Source: Shimia sp. R9_2
Lineage (GTDB): Bacteria > Pseudomonadota > Alphaproteobacteria > Rhodobacterales > Rhodobacteraceae
Reading direction: 5' to 3'
NCBI RefSeq assembly: GCF_017743735.1
Contig: NZ_JAGHRO010000001.1
Span: 682,001 to 746,000, forward strand
Length of the DNA stretch: 64,000 bases
A program made the position numbers and the translations under genes. The notes beneath the pieces are model-generated. The model did not search any database and was not told the origin of the DNA. It saw only the letters and a list, made by a program, of their open reading frames with translations. Shown in pieces: positions 33,947-43,365 of this stretch (within the stretch, counting starts at the first letter, position 1; each line of letters opens with the position of its first letter).

Positions 33947-34201
33947 ATGACGATCAATAGACTAAACACACGCGCGCTTCTGGTGCTGACCATTGCCCAG
34001 CTCATAGGTATTATCGCCGCTGCCGCGCAACCTTGCCACCCCAGCTATAAAGGCGCGTGCCTGCCGCCAAATGGCCCGGACGTGGATTGTGCCGGTGGCA
34101 GCGGAAATGGCCCGATTTATGTGAAAGGCCCTATTCAGGTTGTTGGGCCTGATCCCTACAAACTGGATCGCGATAAGGATGGGATCGCCTGCGAGAAATA
34201 A
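33947..34201 (+). CDS. Excalibur-type calcium-binding exported protein
   Basis: An 84-residue secreted protein. A signal peptide (about 1-27, LVLTIAQLIGIIAAAAQP) is followed by a short domain with Cys residues and the C-terminal acidic loop DRDKDGIACEK, the hallmark of the Excalibur calcium-binding module (Dx[DN]xDGxxCE). CHPSYKGACLPPNGPDVDC provides the paired cysteines. The role is unknown, and such modules often accompany nucleases. ATG at 33947 is chosen over an adjacent GTG. No strong ribosome binding site is seen. Confidence 0.75.
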   Translation: MTINRLNTRALLVLTIAQLIGIIAAAAQPCHPSYKGACLPPNGPDVDCAGGSGNGPIYVKGPIQVVGPDPYKLDRDKDGIACEK

Positions 34202-34210
34202 TGCGCCGCA

Positions 34211-34229
34211 GCGCTGAATGTCTCAGCGC
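34211..34229 (+). terminator. Weak hairpin after the Excalibur protein gene
   Basis: A perfect 7-bp stem GCGCTGA/TCAGCGC with loop ATGTC starts nine bases after the stop. No U run follows, so a termination role is uncertain. Confidence 0.35.
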
Positions 34230-34299
34230 ACAGGCACTTTCCAAAGAGGTGTACCGCTAATCATCCGCCCAACAGGCGCTCCCTGCCTCTGCAAGGACG

Positions 34300-35259
34300 T
34301 TAAGAGGCCGCTTCCACATCGCGCAGCACGCGCGGCACTTTGAAGTTCACCCGCTCAACGGCGGTTTCCACGATCTCGACCGTCACGTCAAAGCGGTCGC
34401 GGAAGGCGTCGATCACCTCATTCACCAGAACTTCCGGTGCGCTGGCACCTGCGGTGATGCCAAGAGCAGAGATGCCTTCCAGCGCGCGCCAGTCGATATC
34501 GGTGCTGCGCTGCACCAACTGGCTGTAATCACAGCCGTTTTTCGAACCCACTTCCACCAGACGTTTGGAGTTGGAGGAGTTGGGCGCACCCACAACCAGC
34601 ATCGCATCCACTTTGGGGGCCACTTCCTTCACCGCTTCCTGGCGGTTGGTGGTGGCATAGCAGATGTCTTCCTTATGTGGGCCCACAATATTGGGAAAGC
34701 GGTTGTTGAGCGCGGCAACAATGCCTTTGGTGTCATCCACCGACAGTGTGGTTTGCGTCACGAACGCGAGCTTGTCCGGATCACGCACATCCACATCGGC
34801 CACATCCGCCTCGGTCTCCACCAGAAGCACTTCGCCATCCGGCAATTGCCCCATGGTGCCAATGGTCTCCGGATGCCCGGCGTGGCCAATCATGATGATC
34901 TGCAGCCCGCTTTCAGAATGGCGCTCCGCCTCAATGTGGACCTTGCTCACCAACGGGCAGGTGGCGTCCACATAGATCATATTGCGCCGCTGAGCTTCCG
35001 CCGGGACCACCTTGGCCACACCATGGGCCGAAAAGATCACCGGACGGTCATCGGGGCATTCATCCAACTCTTCGACAAACACAGCACCTTTGTCGCGCAG
35101 CCCGTCGACCACATATTTGTTGTGCACGATCTCATGGCGGACATAGACCGGCGCACCCCATTTCGTGAGAGCCATCTCCACGATCTTAATGGCCCGGTCC
35201 ACACCGGCGCAAAAGCCGCGCGGGGCAGCAAGGTGAATGGTCAGAGGCGGCTTGCTCAT
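34300..35259 (-). CDS. ispH: 4-hydroxy-3-methylbut-2-enyl diphosphate reductase
   Basis: The last enzyme of the MEP isoprenoid pathway, a [4Fe-4S] protein making IPP and DMAPP. It has 319 residues. Cluster cysteines are Cys17 in PRGFCAGV, Cys101 in DATCPLV and Cys200 in EDICYATTN, and [12 protein letters not shown] is the substrate-binding segment. The frame is open for 52 codons upstream, but the ATG at 35259 follows GGAGTTGAG and matches the family N terminus. It is divergent from a cytochrome c gene. Confidence 0.97.
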   Translation of the reverse strand: MSKPPLTIHLAAPRGFCAGVDRAIKIVEMALTKWGAPVYVRHEIVHNKYVVDGLRDKGAVFVEELDECPDDRPVIFSAHGVAKVVPAEAQRRNMIYVDATCPLVSKVHIEAERHSESGLQIIMIGHAGHPETIGTMGQLPDGEVLLVETEADVADVDVRDPDKLAFVTQTTLSVDDTKGIVAALNNRFPNIVGPHKEDICYATTNRQEAVKEVAPKVDAMLVVGAPNSSNSKRLVEVGSKNGCDYSQLVQRSTDIDWRALEGISALGITAGASAPEVLVNEVIDAFRDRFDVTVEIVETAVERVNFKVPRVLRDVEAAS

Positions 35260-35377
35260 CGGCTCAACTCCACATTGGTCGTTGCCCACAGGTAGTGATT
35301 TCCCAGCGCGCCGTCCAGTGCTTGACCTTCCAGTGTGGGAGGCTGCTAGCAGCGGGCAAACGACGAATGGAGAGGAC

Positions 35378-35851
35378 ATGTCTTTCAAGCAAGCAACCGT
35401 CGCAACCGCGGCCACTGTCGCCGTCGCCGCGATTGTCTGGCAATTTGCCTTTGGCGCTTCAGATGCGGATGCCGCTGCCCTGCGGCTGCCTTATGACGAA
35501 GCCGCGCGGGTTTCGCAGGGCGCAGAACTTTATGCCGAGAATTGCGCGGTCTGCCACGGCGCGGCTTTGCAAGGCGCACCCAATTGGCGCGAACGCGATG
35601 CAGACGGTTTGATGCCAGCCCCGCCGCATGACGCAAGCGGCCACACCTGGCACCATCCTGACGAGGTGCTCTTTAGGATCACCAAACTGGGCACGGAGGC
35701 AGTTGTGGGGCAGGGCTATCAAAGCAATATGCCGGGATTCGCTGGCAGCATGACCGATCAGGACATTCTGGATGTGCTGGCTTTTATCAAAAGCACCTGG
35801 CCCGACCGAGTGATTGAAATGCACAACAGCATGAACGCGCAATCGGAATGA
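35378..35851 (+). CDS. Membrane-anchored or periplasmic cytochrome c
   Basis: A 157-residue monohaem cytochrome c. An N-terminal hydrophobic helix (about 5-26) acts as a signal anchor or signal peptide. The haem motif CAVCH is at 56-60, and Met118 in NMPGF is the likely sixth ligand. It resembles the cytochrome c class of small soluble electron carriers with the [14 protein letters not shown] end. The ATG at 35378 follows GGAGAGGAC. It has no oxidase genes near it, so its partner is unknown. Confidence 0.85.
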   Translation: MSFKQATVATAATVAVAAIVWQFAFGASDADAAALRLPYDEAARVSQGAELYAENCAVCHGAALQGAPNWRERDADGLMPAPPHDASGHTWHHPDEVLFRITKLGTEAVVGQGYQSNMPGFAGSMTDQDILDVLAFIKSTWPDRVIEMHNSMNAQSE

Positions 35852-35878
35852 CAATGTCCCTGTGACAGGACAAAGAAA

Positions 35879-35903
35879 AACCGGGGCGCTCAGCACCCCG
35901 GTT
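35879..35903 (-). terminator. Rho-independent terminator after the NYN-domain gene
   Basis: An 8-bp stem AACCGGGG/CCCCGGTT with a 9-base loop, followed on the minus strand by TTTCTTTG. It lies 26 bases past the NYN gene stop and faces the end of the cytochrome c gene, whose transcripts it may also end. Confidence 0.8.
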
Positions 35904-35928
35904 CGATTCTAACTCTTGTGTGTAAGGC

Positions 35929-36504
35929 TCAGTTGCCAACCATCTCCGCTTCGCGGCCCGGCTCCGGCATCGGGTCACGCGGCGGGCGCCCGATAACCTC
36001 GCGCAGCCCGTCGAGCTCGATAAAATTATCGGCCTGACGACGCAGTTCGTCGCTGATCATTGGTGGCTGGCTGCGGATCGTTGACACAACCGATACGCGC
36101 ACGCCCTGACGCTGCAAGCTTTCCACAAGCGGCCGGAAATCCCCATCTCCCGAAAACAGCACAATGTGGTCCACATGCGGCGCGAGCTCCATAGCATTCA
36201 CTGCCAGCTCGATATCCATGTTCCCCTTGACCTTACGGCGGCCCTGAGCATCGGTGTACTCCTTGGCAGCTTTGGTCACCATGGTGAAGCCGTTGTAATG
36301 CAGCCAATCAACCAGAGGTCGAATTGGCGAATACTCGTCATTTTCTAAAAGCGCGGTGTAGTAAAACGCACGCAACAGCTTACCACGGCGCATAAATTCC
36401 TGCCGCAGAAGCTTGTAGTCGATATCGAAACCGAGCGACTTGGCGGCCGCGTACAGATTCGAACCGTCTATGAACAGCGCAAGCCGTTCGTCTTTGTAAA
36501 ACAT
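35929..36504 (-). CDS. NYN domain-containing protein (LabA/DUF88 family)
   Basis: A 191-residue PIN-like NYN-domain protein. Acidic residues of the predicted nuclease site are visible in LALFIDGSNLYAA (Asp13), VKGNMDIELAVNAM and VLFSGDGDFRPLVESL. Family members (LabA/DUF88) are thought to be RNases or regulators of gene expression. A short proline- and arginine-rich tail follows. The ATG at 36504 follows AAAGGACA. The frame to 36612 is rejected. It is divergent from folK and ends at a strong terminator. Confidence 0.85.
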   Translation of the reverse strand: MFYKDERLALFIDGSNLYAAAKSLGFDIDYKLLRQEFMRRGKLLRAFYYTALLENDEYSPIRPLVDWLHYNGFTMVTKAAKEYTDAQGRRKVKGNMDIELAVNAMELAPHVDHIVLFSGDGDFRPLVESLQRQGVRVSVVSTIRSQPPMISDELRRQADNFIELDGLREVIGRPPRDPMPEPGREAEMVGN

Positions 36505-36660
36505 CAAAATGTCCTTTCTGGCTCTGTCGCGCTTGGCATGTCCCGTGAGTGAAATTATTTGGATAGGCGCGACAGCGTTGTTTAAAATATAGGTATCTTT
36601 CCGGGCCTTCAAGCGCTCGCGACATATCGCCCATAACTCGCGTAATTCGGAGCTACTTAA

Positions 36661-37221
36661 GTGAGCAGATACGGCCTCTTAGCCCTCGGCGGTAACTTGC
36701 CATCTAAATTCGGGACTCCCAAAGAAACAATAGTTCATTGTATCAAGGTATTGAGTGGTAATTCCATCCATATTCGCGCAATCAGCCGATTCTATCAAAC
36801 CCCTTGTTTTCCCGCGGGGGCTGGGCCTGATTTTGTGAATGCTGCAGTTGCCATTCACACGGATTTGAACCCGCGCGATCTTCTTATGTGTTTGCATGAC
36901 ATCGAAGCGGAGTTTGGGCGCGAGCGTCTCACACGCTGGGGCACACGTCCACTGGACATTGATCTTATTGCGCTGGACGATCTGGTGCTGCCGGACGCCG
37001 AAGTGCAGACCTGCTGGCGGCAGCTGGATCTGCAGACACAGGCCACCAAAGCGCCCGAGCAACTGATTCTCCCGCATCCGCGCCTGCAAGACCGCGCCTT
37101 CGTTCTGGCCCCGCTTCTGGACGTCGCTCCGCACTGGCGGCACCCGCTTATTGGCCTCACGGTGGCAGAAATGTTTGCCCAATTGCCCGAAACCGAGCGC
37201 AATGAGCCGGAGCCTCTGTGA
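36661..37221 (+). CDS. folK: 2-amino-4-hydroxy-6-hydroxymethyldihydropteridine diphosphokinase
   Basis: The folate-pathway pyrophosphokinase, 186 residues starting from GTG at 36661. It contains GLLALGGNLPSKFG at the N terminus, a TPCFPAGAGPDFVNAAV segment, the signature ERLTRWGTRPLDIDLIALDD, and LILPHPRLQDRAFVLAPL, all diagnostic. It is slightly long compared with E. coli HPPK. It opens the folK-rpoZ-rel string, though rpoZ has its own promoter candidate. Confidence 0.95.
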   Translation: MSRYGLLALGGNLPSKFGTPKETIVHCIKVLSGNSIHIRAISRFYQTPCFPAGAGPDFVNAAVAIHTDLNPRDLLMCLHDIEAEFGRERLTRWGTRPLDIDLIALDDLVLPDAEVQTCWRQLDLQTQATKAPEQLILPHPRLQDRAFVLAPLLDVAPHWRHPLIGLTVAEMFAQLPETERNEPEPL

Positions 37222-37228
37222 ATCTTGC

Positions 37229-37257
37229 TTGTCAAGGGGTACAATCCCGCTTACATA
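37229..37257 (+). promoter_or_regulatory. Predicted rpoZ promoter
   Basis: TTGTCA (37229-37234) and TACATA (37252-37257) are separated by exactly 17 bases, 40 bases ahead of the rpoZ start. The -35 element matches the sigma-70 consensus at five of six positions. Confidence 0.5.
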
Positions 37258-37296
37258 CACGACTTCCGACCCGATCCATAACGAATGGAGTGCCTG

Positions 37297-37650
37297 ATGG
37301 CCCGCGTGACCGTTGAAGACTGCGTAGACAAAGTTCAGAACCGCTTTGAGCTGGTGATGCTCGCGTCGCACCGTGCCCGTGAAATTTCGGCTGGCGCCGC
37401 AATCACACTGGATCGTGACAACGACAAAAACCCAGTCGTGGCCCTGCGCGAGATCGCGGAAGAGACCCAGACCGCTGACGAACTGCGTGAGCGTCTGATC
37501 GAATCCAACCAGAGCCAGATCGAAGTGGATGAACCAGAAGAAGACCGCATGGCGCTTCTGATGGGTGCCGAAGCCGATACCCCGGCGGAGGACGATATGT
37601 CCGAAGAGAAACTCCTGCGTGCCCTTATGGAAGCGCAAGGCCAGGGCTAA
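37297..37650 (+). CDS. rpoZ: DNA-directed RNA polymerase subunit omega
   Basis: The small polymerase assembly subunit, 117 residues. It begins [21 protein letters not shown] and includes [10 protein letters not shown] and [13 protein letters not shown], the conserved omega core (about 1-70). The acidic C-terminal extension is typical of alphaproteobacteria. GGAGTG precedes the ATG at 37297. Next to rel, it keeps a conserved gene order linked to (p)ppGpp control of polymerase. Confidence 0.96.
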   Translation: MARVTVEDCVDKVQNRFELVMLASHRAREISAGAAITLDRDNDKNPVVALREIAEETQTADELRERLIESNQSQIEVDEPEEDRMALLMGAEADTPAEDDMSEEKLLRALMEAQGQG

Positions 37651-37675
37651 GCCCCAGCAACTACGGTAGGCGCAA

Positions 37676-39811
37676 ATGATTCCTGCTGACGAACTTGTCG
37701 ACCACATTCGCGCCTACAACCCTAAGACCAACGATGATCTTATTCGCGCGGCCTATGAGTTTGGCCGCCAGATGCATGATGGTCAGTTCCGCCATTCCGG
37801 CGAACCCTATTTTACCCACCCCATCGAAGTCGCCTGCATCTTGGCAGAGCAGCATTTGGATGATGCCTCCATCATCACGGCGTTGCTGCATGACACGATC
37901 GAAGACACCAAAGCGTCTTATGAGCTGGTGGCAGAGCGCTTTGGCGAAGAGGTGGCCGGTCTGGTGGATGGCGTCACCAAGCTGACCAATCTGCAGCTGT
38001 CTTCTTCAGAGACCAAACAGGCCGAAAACTTCCGCAAGCTCTTCATGGCGATGTCCAAAGACCTGCGGGTGATCTTGGTCAAGCTGGCCGACCGCCTTCA
38101 CAACATGCGCACGATCAAAGCCATGCGCCCTGAAAAGCAGGCTGTGAAAGCGCGCGAAACCATGGACATCTATGCGCCTCTTGCCGGCCGCATGGGGATG
38201 CAGTGGATGCGCGACGAGCTGGAAGATCTGGCTTTCAAGGTGCTCAATTCCGATGGCCGCGCTTCGATCATGCGCCGGTTTGTGACGCTGCAGAAAGAAA
38301 CCGGCGACGTCATCGAGAAAACCACCGCCGACATGCGTCAGGAGCTGGCCGCCGTTAATGTGACCGGCGAGGTCTTTGGCCGGGCCAAAAAACCCTATTC
38401 AATCTGGCGCAAGATGCAGGAAAAGGATCAGGGCTTCTCCCGTCTGTCCGACATCTACGGCTTCCGCATCATCACCGATACCGAAGACAGCTGCTACCGC
38501 GCGCTCGGTGTGATTCACCAGCGTTGGCGCGCAGTGCCGGGGCGCTTCAAAGATTATATCAGCCAGCCGAAATCCAACGGCTACCGCTCGATTCACACCA
38601 CGGTGTCGGGCCGCAACGGCCGTCGGGTTGAGGTGCAGATTCGCACCCGTCAGATGCACGATGTGGCCGAATCCGGTGTGGCGGCACACTGGTCCTACAA
38701 AGACGGTGTGCGCGGCGAGAACCCTTTTGCCGTTGATCCGGTGAAATGGATCTCCGGCCTGACCGAACAGTTCGACGCCGAGGAGGATCACGAAGACTTC
38801 CTCGAGGCAGTGAAGCTTGAGATGTATTCTGATCAGGTTTTCTGCTTCACGCCCAAAGGCGAAGTGGTGAAGCTGCCCCGTGGCGCCACCCCGGTTGATT
38901 TTGCCTACGCGATCCACACTCGTATCGGCCACGCCTGTGTTGGTGCCAAAGTGGATCACCGTCGCGTGCCGCTCTGGACCCGCATCAAAAACGGCCAATC
39001 GGTGGAGATTATCACCGCGGAAGGGCAGGTCCCGCAGGCGACTTGGCTTGATATGGCCAAGACCGGCAAAGCCCGGACAGCGATTCGTCGCGCCCTGCGG
39101 GAAATGGACCGCGAACGTTTTGTGAAGCTTGGTTCAGAGCTGGCGCGCTCCGCCTTTGAGCATGTGGGCAAGAAATCCACCGACAAAGTGTTGGATATGG
39201 CCGCCAAACACCTGCGCCTGAAAGAGCGCGATGAGGTGCTGGCGCGCCTTGGCTCCGCCGAGCTGACCGCGCAACAGGTGCTGCAGGCGGTTTACCCCGA
39301 TCTTGCCCCCTCTGAGGCTGATGAAATTGGTGCGGAACGTGCTGTGATTGGTCTGTCTGCGGATCAGAGCTTTCAGCGCGCGCCCTGCTGCCAGCCGCTG
39401 CCCGGCGAGCGGATTGTGGGCATCACCTACCGCGGTCAGGGCGTGGTCGTGCACAGCATCGACTGCGATTCGCTGTCCAACTACGAAGACCAGCCCGACC
39501 GTTGGCTCGATCTGCATTGGCACGCTGGCAAACACAAACCGATCTATGCGGTGCAGCTCTTTGTCACCATTGGCAATGACGCGGGCGTACTGGGGCGTAT
39601 TTGCACATTGATTGGCGAGAACAACGCCAATATCTCTGACCTCGAGTTCGTTGACCGGAAACCGGATTTTTACCGCCTCCTGATAAGTGTGGACCTCGGC
39701 GATGCTGAGCATCTGCACAAGCTGATGCTGGCTTTGGAAGCGGAAACCGACGTGGCCGAGATTGAACGCTACAGAAACCCGGAGAGGGCTCGCTCCGCGC
39801 TGGCGCCCTGA
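37676..39811 (+). CDS. rel: Bifunctional (p)ppGpp synthetase/hydrolase Rel
   Basis: The single long stringent-response enzyme of alphaproteobacteria, 711 residues. Regions in order are the HD hydrolase domain (about 30-180, with HPIEVACILAEQHLD and LLHDTIEDT), the RelA/SpoT synthetase (about 220-350, with RLSDIYGFRIITDT and SNGYRSIHTTV), TGS (about 380-440), and a C-terminal ACT domain (about 640-705). Both catalytic halves look intact, so it should make and degrade (p)ppGpp. It lies 25 bases after rpoZ and 20 before the DUF2062 gene. Confidence 0.97.
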   Translation: MIPADELVDHIRAYNPKTNDDLIRAAYEFGRQMHDGQFRHSGEPYFTHPIEVACILAEQHLDDASIITALLHDTIEDTKASYELVAERFGEEVAGLVDGVTKLTNLQLSSSETKQAENFRKLFMAMSKDLRVILVKLADRLHNMRTIKAMRPEKQAVKARETMDIYAPLAGRMGMQWMRDELEDLAFKVLNSDGRASIMRRFVTLQKETGDVIEKTTADMRQELAAVNVTGEVFGRAKKPYSIWRKMQEKDQGFSRLSDIYGFRIITDTEDSCYRALGVIHQRWRAVPGRFKDYISQPKSNGYRSIHTTVSGRNGRRVEVQIRTRQMHDVAESGVAAHWSYKDGVRGENPFAVDPVKWISGLTEQFDAEEDHEDFLEAVKLEMYSDQVFCFTPKGEVVKLPRGATPVDFAYAIHTRIGHACVGAKVDHRRVPLWTRIKNGQSVEIITAEGQVPQATWLDMAKTGKARTAIRRALREMDRERFVKLGSELARSAFEHVGKKSTDKVLDMAAKHLRLKERDEVLARLGSAELTAQQVLQAVYPDLAPSEADEIGAERAVIGLSADQSFQRAPCCQPLPGERIVGITYRGQGVVVHSIDCDSLSNYEDQPDRWLDLHWHAGKHKPIYAVQLFVTIGNDAGVLGRICTLIGENNANISDLEFVDRKPDFYRLLISVDLGDAEHLHKLMLALEAETDVAEIERYRNPERARSALAP

Positions 39812-39831
39812 CGTAACTGAGGACAGACCCG

Positions 39832-40488
39832 GTGGTATTCAAACGCCGCGATAGAAGACCCTTCCTCCGAGTGCTCGGAGAGTTTTTCTATCCGCGTGGC
39901 GGATGGGGTCGCGCCTTTCGCTATGTCAAATATCGTGTGCACCGTCTGCCCGGTTCGCCGGAAACCATCGGTCGCGGCATCTGGGCCGGGGTGTTCACAA
40001 CCTTCACGCCGTTTTACACGCTGCACTTTGTTGTGGCTGCCATTCTGGCCCGCATCCTGGGCGGCAACATCCTTGCCGCGCTGCTGGCGACTTTCTTTGG
40101 CAACCCGCTGACCTATGTGCCCATCGGCGTGGCCTCTCTGCAAACCGGCCACTTCATTTTGGGTACCGAATTTGAAGCCGGTGACAAAAGCTCGCTGGGC
40201 GGCAAATTTGCCAATGCAGGCGCAGATTTGTGGCACAATCTCTTTGCGCTTTTTACCGATGAGGTGCCGGATTGGACGGGCCTGCGTATCTTCTATGACG
40301 AGGTGTTCTACCCCTACATGATCGGCGGGATCATCCCGGGCATCATTGCGGCGACCGTCATGTATTACCTCTCAGTCCCGGTGATCCGTGCCTATCAGAA
40401 GCGGCGCTCCGCGAAGTTCGCAGAACGCATCGCCAAGGCGCGCGCACGCGCCGAAGAGCAGGCCGCCAACGTCCAGTCAGACACGTAA
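39832..40488 (+). CDS. DUF2062 domain-containing membrane protein
   Basis: A 218-residue protein with an N-terminal basic region and two to three helices in DUF2062, GRGIWAGVFTTFTPFYTLHFVVAAIL followed by NPLTYVPIG. The C terminus is a charged RRSAKFAERIAKARARAEEQ tail. The function is unknown, but the gene is a constant neighbour of rel and pdxJ in Rhodobacteraceae. It starts with GTG at 39832, 20 bases after the rel stop, so it is in the same transcript. Confidence 0.85.
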   Translation: MVFKRRDRRPFLRVLGEFFYPRGGWGRAFRYVKYRVHRLPGSPETIGRGIWAGVFTTFTPFYTLHFVVAAILARILGGNILAALLATFFGNPLTYVPIGVASLQTGHFILGTEFEAGDKSSLGGKFANAGADLWHNLFALFTDEVPDWTGLRIFYDEVFYPYMIGGIIPGIIAATVMYYLSVPVIRAYQKRRSAKFAERIAKARARAEEQAANVQSDT

Positions 40489-40511
40489 ATCCTGAAAGAC
40501 CCTATCACATC

Positions 40512-40523
40512 TTTTGATCAAAA
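40512..40523. promoter_or_regulatory. 12-base palindrome ahead of pdxJ
   Basis: TTTTGATCAAAA is a perfect palindrome in the 105-base gap between the DUF2062 gene and pdxJ. It could be part of an operator or a promoter upstream element. No known regulator site is matched with confidence. Confidence 0.3.
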
Positions 40524-40593
40524 ATCGGTTTTCCTCGCGCGGCACCCGGCATAGGGTCGCCACAGACATATTAGCGAGATGAGGACTGAGATC

Positions 40594-41328
40594 ATGCTGC
40601 GTCTTGGGGTGAATATCGATCACGTCGCCACCGTGCGCAATGCGCGCGGCTCTGCTTACCCGGATCCGGTCCGCGCGGCCAAACTGGCCGAAGAGGCGGG
40701 GGCAGACGGCATCACCGCGCACCTGCGCGAAGACCGTCGCCATATTGCCGATGCCGACATCGACGCATTGATGGAGGCGCTTTCGGTGCCGCTCAACTTC
40801 GAGATGGCCGCCACCGATGAAATGCAGGCCATCGCCCTGTGTCACAAGCCTCACGCGGTTTGCATCGTGCCGGAAAAGCGGGAAGAGCGCACCACCGAAG
40901 GCGGGCTTGAGGTTGCGCGTGAGGAAAACAAATTGGCGCATTTCATCGCGCCGCTGCGCGAGGCGGGCTGCCGGGTGTCGATTTTCATCGCCGCTGATCA
41001 GGCCCAGATCGAAGCAGCTAACCGGATTGGCGCACAGGTGATTGAGCTGCATACGGGTGCGTATTGTGACTTCCACTACGAAGGCCGTTTTGAAGAGCGC
41101 GATGCAGAACTTGTGCGCCTCACTGAAATGGCGGGTTTTGCGCATTCACTGGGGCTGGAGGTCCATGCGGGTCACGGTCTGACCTATGAAACCGTTGGCC
41201 CCATCGCGGCGCTGCCAGAGCTCATGGAGCTCAACATCGGCCACTTCCTGATTGGCGAGTCGATCTTCCGCGGCCTTCAGCCCGCCATCGCGGAAATGCG
41301 CCGCCTGATGGATGAGGCACGGAGATGA
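40594..41328 (+). CDS. pdxJ: Pyridoxine 5'-phosphate synthase
   Basis: Makes pyridoxine phosphate from 1-deoxyxylulose phosphate and aminoacetone phosphate. It has 244 residues. The start [19 protein letters not shown] is preceded by GAGGA at nine bases and is preferred to an ATG at 40579. [26 protein letters not shown] and [11 protein letters not shown] follow in family order. The stop overlaps the next small membrane-protein gene by four bases (ATGA). Confidence 0.96.
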   Translation: MLRLGVNIDHVATVRNARGSAYPDPVRAAKLAEEAGADGITAHLREDRRHIADADIDALMEALSVPLNFEMAATDEMQAIALCHKPHAVCIVPEKREERTTEGGLEVAREENKLAHFIAPLREAGCRVSIFIAADQAQIEAANRIGAQVIELHTGAYCDFHYEGRFEERDAELVRLTEMAGFAHSLGLEVHAGHGLTYETVGPIAALPELMELNIGHFLIGESIFRGLQPAIAEMRRLMDEARR

Positions 41329-41798
41329 GACCAGAACACACCTCCATGGAGTTGGACCTACTTCTCTTCGCTCGGTTTTATAGCGTGTGGGTTTTAGGCT
41401 TGGTGGTGTGTGAGATGGTGTTGGCGATTTATGGTCGCCTTGATTGGCTCGCGAGTATCAGTCTTTGGCTCCCTGCTGCTACCGCAGCCCAAGATTTGGG
41501 GAGGAAGCACGGAAAACGAGCTCGCGCGGCTTTGCCCAAAGGGGCGGCGTGGAAACATGCACTGCCACTGACCGCAGTTGCAATTTGCATACAGGCGTTA
41601 GTCGCAGCACTTAAGGCAGCTGTATTGCCTATTTGGGGGCTGTCCGCCTCAGCGGTGTTTGCTATGTTACCGCCTCTGTATTGGCTGTTGTCCTTGGTGT
41701 TTTATGTGTCACTGATCTATCTGACGATTAGAATTTTTTTGCCGTCTGGAGTGCGCCACGGCATGAAACTGGCACAGCTGGAAGCAAACAAATCATGA
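41325..41798 (+). CDS. ABZJ_00895-like membrane protein
   Basis: A 157-residue protein with four hydrophobic helices (about 10-33, 35-50, 79-100 and 104-138), similar to a family annotated ABZJ_00895 in other proteobacteria. The family name is uncertain. The codon use is less GC-rich at third positions than neighbours and the sequence is rich in T-runs, suggesting later insertion into the pdxJ-lepB string. It overlaps pdxJ and the next LysE gene by four bases each, which would couple its translation. Confidence 0.65.
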   Translation: MRPEHTSMELDLLLFARFYSVWVLGLVVCEMVLAIYGRLDWLASISLWLPAATAAQDLGRKHGKRARAALPKGAAWKHALPLTAVAICIQALVAALKAAVLPIWGLSASAVFAMLPPLYWLLSLVFYVSLIYLTIRIFLPSGVRHGMKLAQLEANKS

Positions 41799-42424
41799 TC
41801 ACTCCTGAGTTCATCGCGATCTGGATTGCATGGCTTATGGCCGGTGGCTCTCCGGGGCCGGCCACCATGGGCATCGCAGGCACCGCCATGTCTGCGGGGC
41901 GCAGCTCGACACTGGCCTTTGCACTAGGCATCCTTGCAGGCTCCGCCAGCTGGGGCATTGCCGCCGCGCTGGGGCTGTCTGCGGTGATGCTCGCAAATGT
42001 CTGGGTGTTTGAAATCCTGCGCTACGCCGGGGCCGCCTATCTTGGCTGGCTGGCGTTCAAGGCGCTCAAACGCGCTGTGGCCAAAGACACAACCGCCGCC
42101 GCTGGCACGCCCTTTTCCGGCAGCGCCCGCAGCCTCTTTGCCAAGGGTGCTGCGATCCACATCACCAACCCCAAAGCCATCCTCAGCTGGGCCTCCATAT
42201 ACGCCATCGTTGCCCCTGCCGATGCCACTCCGGCCACGCTCTTTGGCTATTTCGGCCTGCTGTATGTGGGCTCGATCCTGATCTTCATCGGCTATGCATT
42301 TCTGTTTTCCTCCCCAGCCATCGTGCGCGGCTACCAACGCGCCAGTCGTATATTTGATCTCGCATTTGCCGGGTTTTTCGGTTTTGCTGGCTTCAAAATT
42401 TTGACCGCAAAACTGGAGGGTTGA
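41795..42424 (+). CDS. LysE family translocator
   Basis: A second RhtB/LysE-type exporter in the window, 209 residues and about six helices. Visible are WLMAGGSPGPATMGIAGTAMSAGRSST, the family N-terminal motif with its Pro-Gly-Pro, and HITNPKAILSWASIYAIV. It probably exports an amino acid or its derivative, of unknown identity. It begins inside the preceding gene (ATGA) and is followed one base later by the exported hypothetical protein. Expression in the pdxJ-acpS string is probable. Confidence 0.87.
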   Translation: MITPEFIAIWIAWLMAGGSPGPATMGIAGTAMSAGRSSTLAFALGILAGSASWGIAAALGLSAVMLANVWVFEILRYAGAAYLGWLAFKALKRAVAKDTTAAAGTPFSGSARSLFAKGAAIHITNPKAILSWASIYAIVAPADATPATLFGYFGLLYVGSILIFIGYAFLFSSPAIVRGYQRASRIFDLAFAGFFGFAGFKILTAKLEG

Positions 42425-42425
42425 A

Positions 42426-42875
42426 GTGATTGTCAAACCTGCACTGACCGCCGCGGCTCTGTGCTTCGCCAGCGTTGCTGCTGCGCAAGAGGCCTATGAA
42501 TGCGAATGGCAGGCCCGCGCGGACTCCATTGTGGAGCCTTGGGAAAACAACACCCGTACCTTCGCGAATGGCGACGTCCGCCTTGCACTGCTGGACACCA
42601 TTGAGCCTGCAGCGGGCGCTTTCCATATACTGGTGCTCTCGCCGCCCTATGATGAAGTCGGTGGTCGACAGTGTCGCACTGTGTCGATGGCGGAGGGTAT
42701 CGGCTTCTCTGGTGCCGATTTCTCCAGTCTTGAGGCCAGCTATGATCCGGCTGTTGGCCTGGTCTTTGAAATGAACGTGCGTCGCTTTCTGCCGGACAGC
42801 GACAGCTTTGGTGACGCGCGACTGACCTTCACCCTTAACCAAGCCACCGGGCACATAGGCGCGACTCTTCAATGA
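42426..42875 (+). CDS. Hypothetical exported protein
   Basis: A 149-residue protein with a signal peptide ending AAA before QEAYECEWQ. The mature part is beta-rich with two cysteines (CEW and QCRT). It starts with GTG one base after the previous stop and overlaps acpS by four bases, so its translation is likely coupled on both sides. No domain is recognised. It may be periplasmic with one disulfide (inference). Confidence 0.7.
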   Translation: MIVKPALTAAALCFASVAAAQEAYECEWQARADSIVEPWENNTRTFANGDVRLALLDTIEPAAGAFHILVLSPPYDEVGGRQCRTVSMAEGIGFSGADFSSLEASYDPAVGLVFEMNVRRFLPDSDSFGDARLTFTLNQATGHIGATLQ

Positions 42876-43294
42876 TCCTTGGTATCGGCACCGATCTTGC
42901 CAACATCGACCGCATCTCCGGCACCATTGAGCGCTTTGGCGATCGTTTCAAAAACCGTGTTTTCACCGAGGTGGAGCAGGCCAAAGCAGAGCGCCGCCGC
43001 GACACCGTGGGCACCTATGCGAAGCGCTGGGCCGCCAAGGAGGCCTGCTCCAAGGCCTTGGGCACAGGTCTGGCCATGGGCATCAGCTGGAAAGACATGG
43101 CGGTCAAAAACATGCGCACGGGGCAGCCCGTGATGGAGGTCACTGGTTGGGCCAAGGAGCGGCTGGCCGAGATGACGCCGCCCGGCCATGAGGCGATCAT
43201 TCATGTGACATTGACCGATGACCACCCCTGGGCACAGGCCTTTGTGGTGATCGAAGCCCGCCCAATTGCGGCGCCACAGGGACAGTCTGCTTGA
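42872..43294 (+). CDS. acpS: Holo-[acyl-carrier-protein] synthase
   Basis: Transfers 4'-phosphopantetheine from CoA to apo-ACP. It has 140 residues with metal ligands Asp8 in [12 protein letters not shown] and Glu57 in [16 protein letters not shown]. The C-terminal beta region has [18 protein letters not shown]. The length is normal. It begins in a four-base overlap with the exported protein gene and is followed by lepB after 71 bases. Confidence 0.96.
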   Translation: MILGIGTDLANIDRISGTIERFGDRFKNRVFTEVEQAKAERRRDTVGTYAKRWAAKEACSKALGTGLAMGISWKDMAVKNMRTGQPVMEVTGWAKERLAEMTPPGHEAIIHVTLTDDHPWAQAFVVIEARPIAAPQGQSA

Positions 43295-43365
43295 CACCTC
43301 GCGCCCGCGCCCGCATGTAACCTCAGACCAAAAAACACTGGCAGAACGAGCGGAGAGCATTCCCC

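Noticed and set aside
35260-35415. N-terminal extension of IspH by 52 residues.
   Set aside because: The extension covers the divergent cytochrome promoter region and lacks family similarity. The ATG at 35259 has a good binding site.
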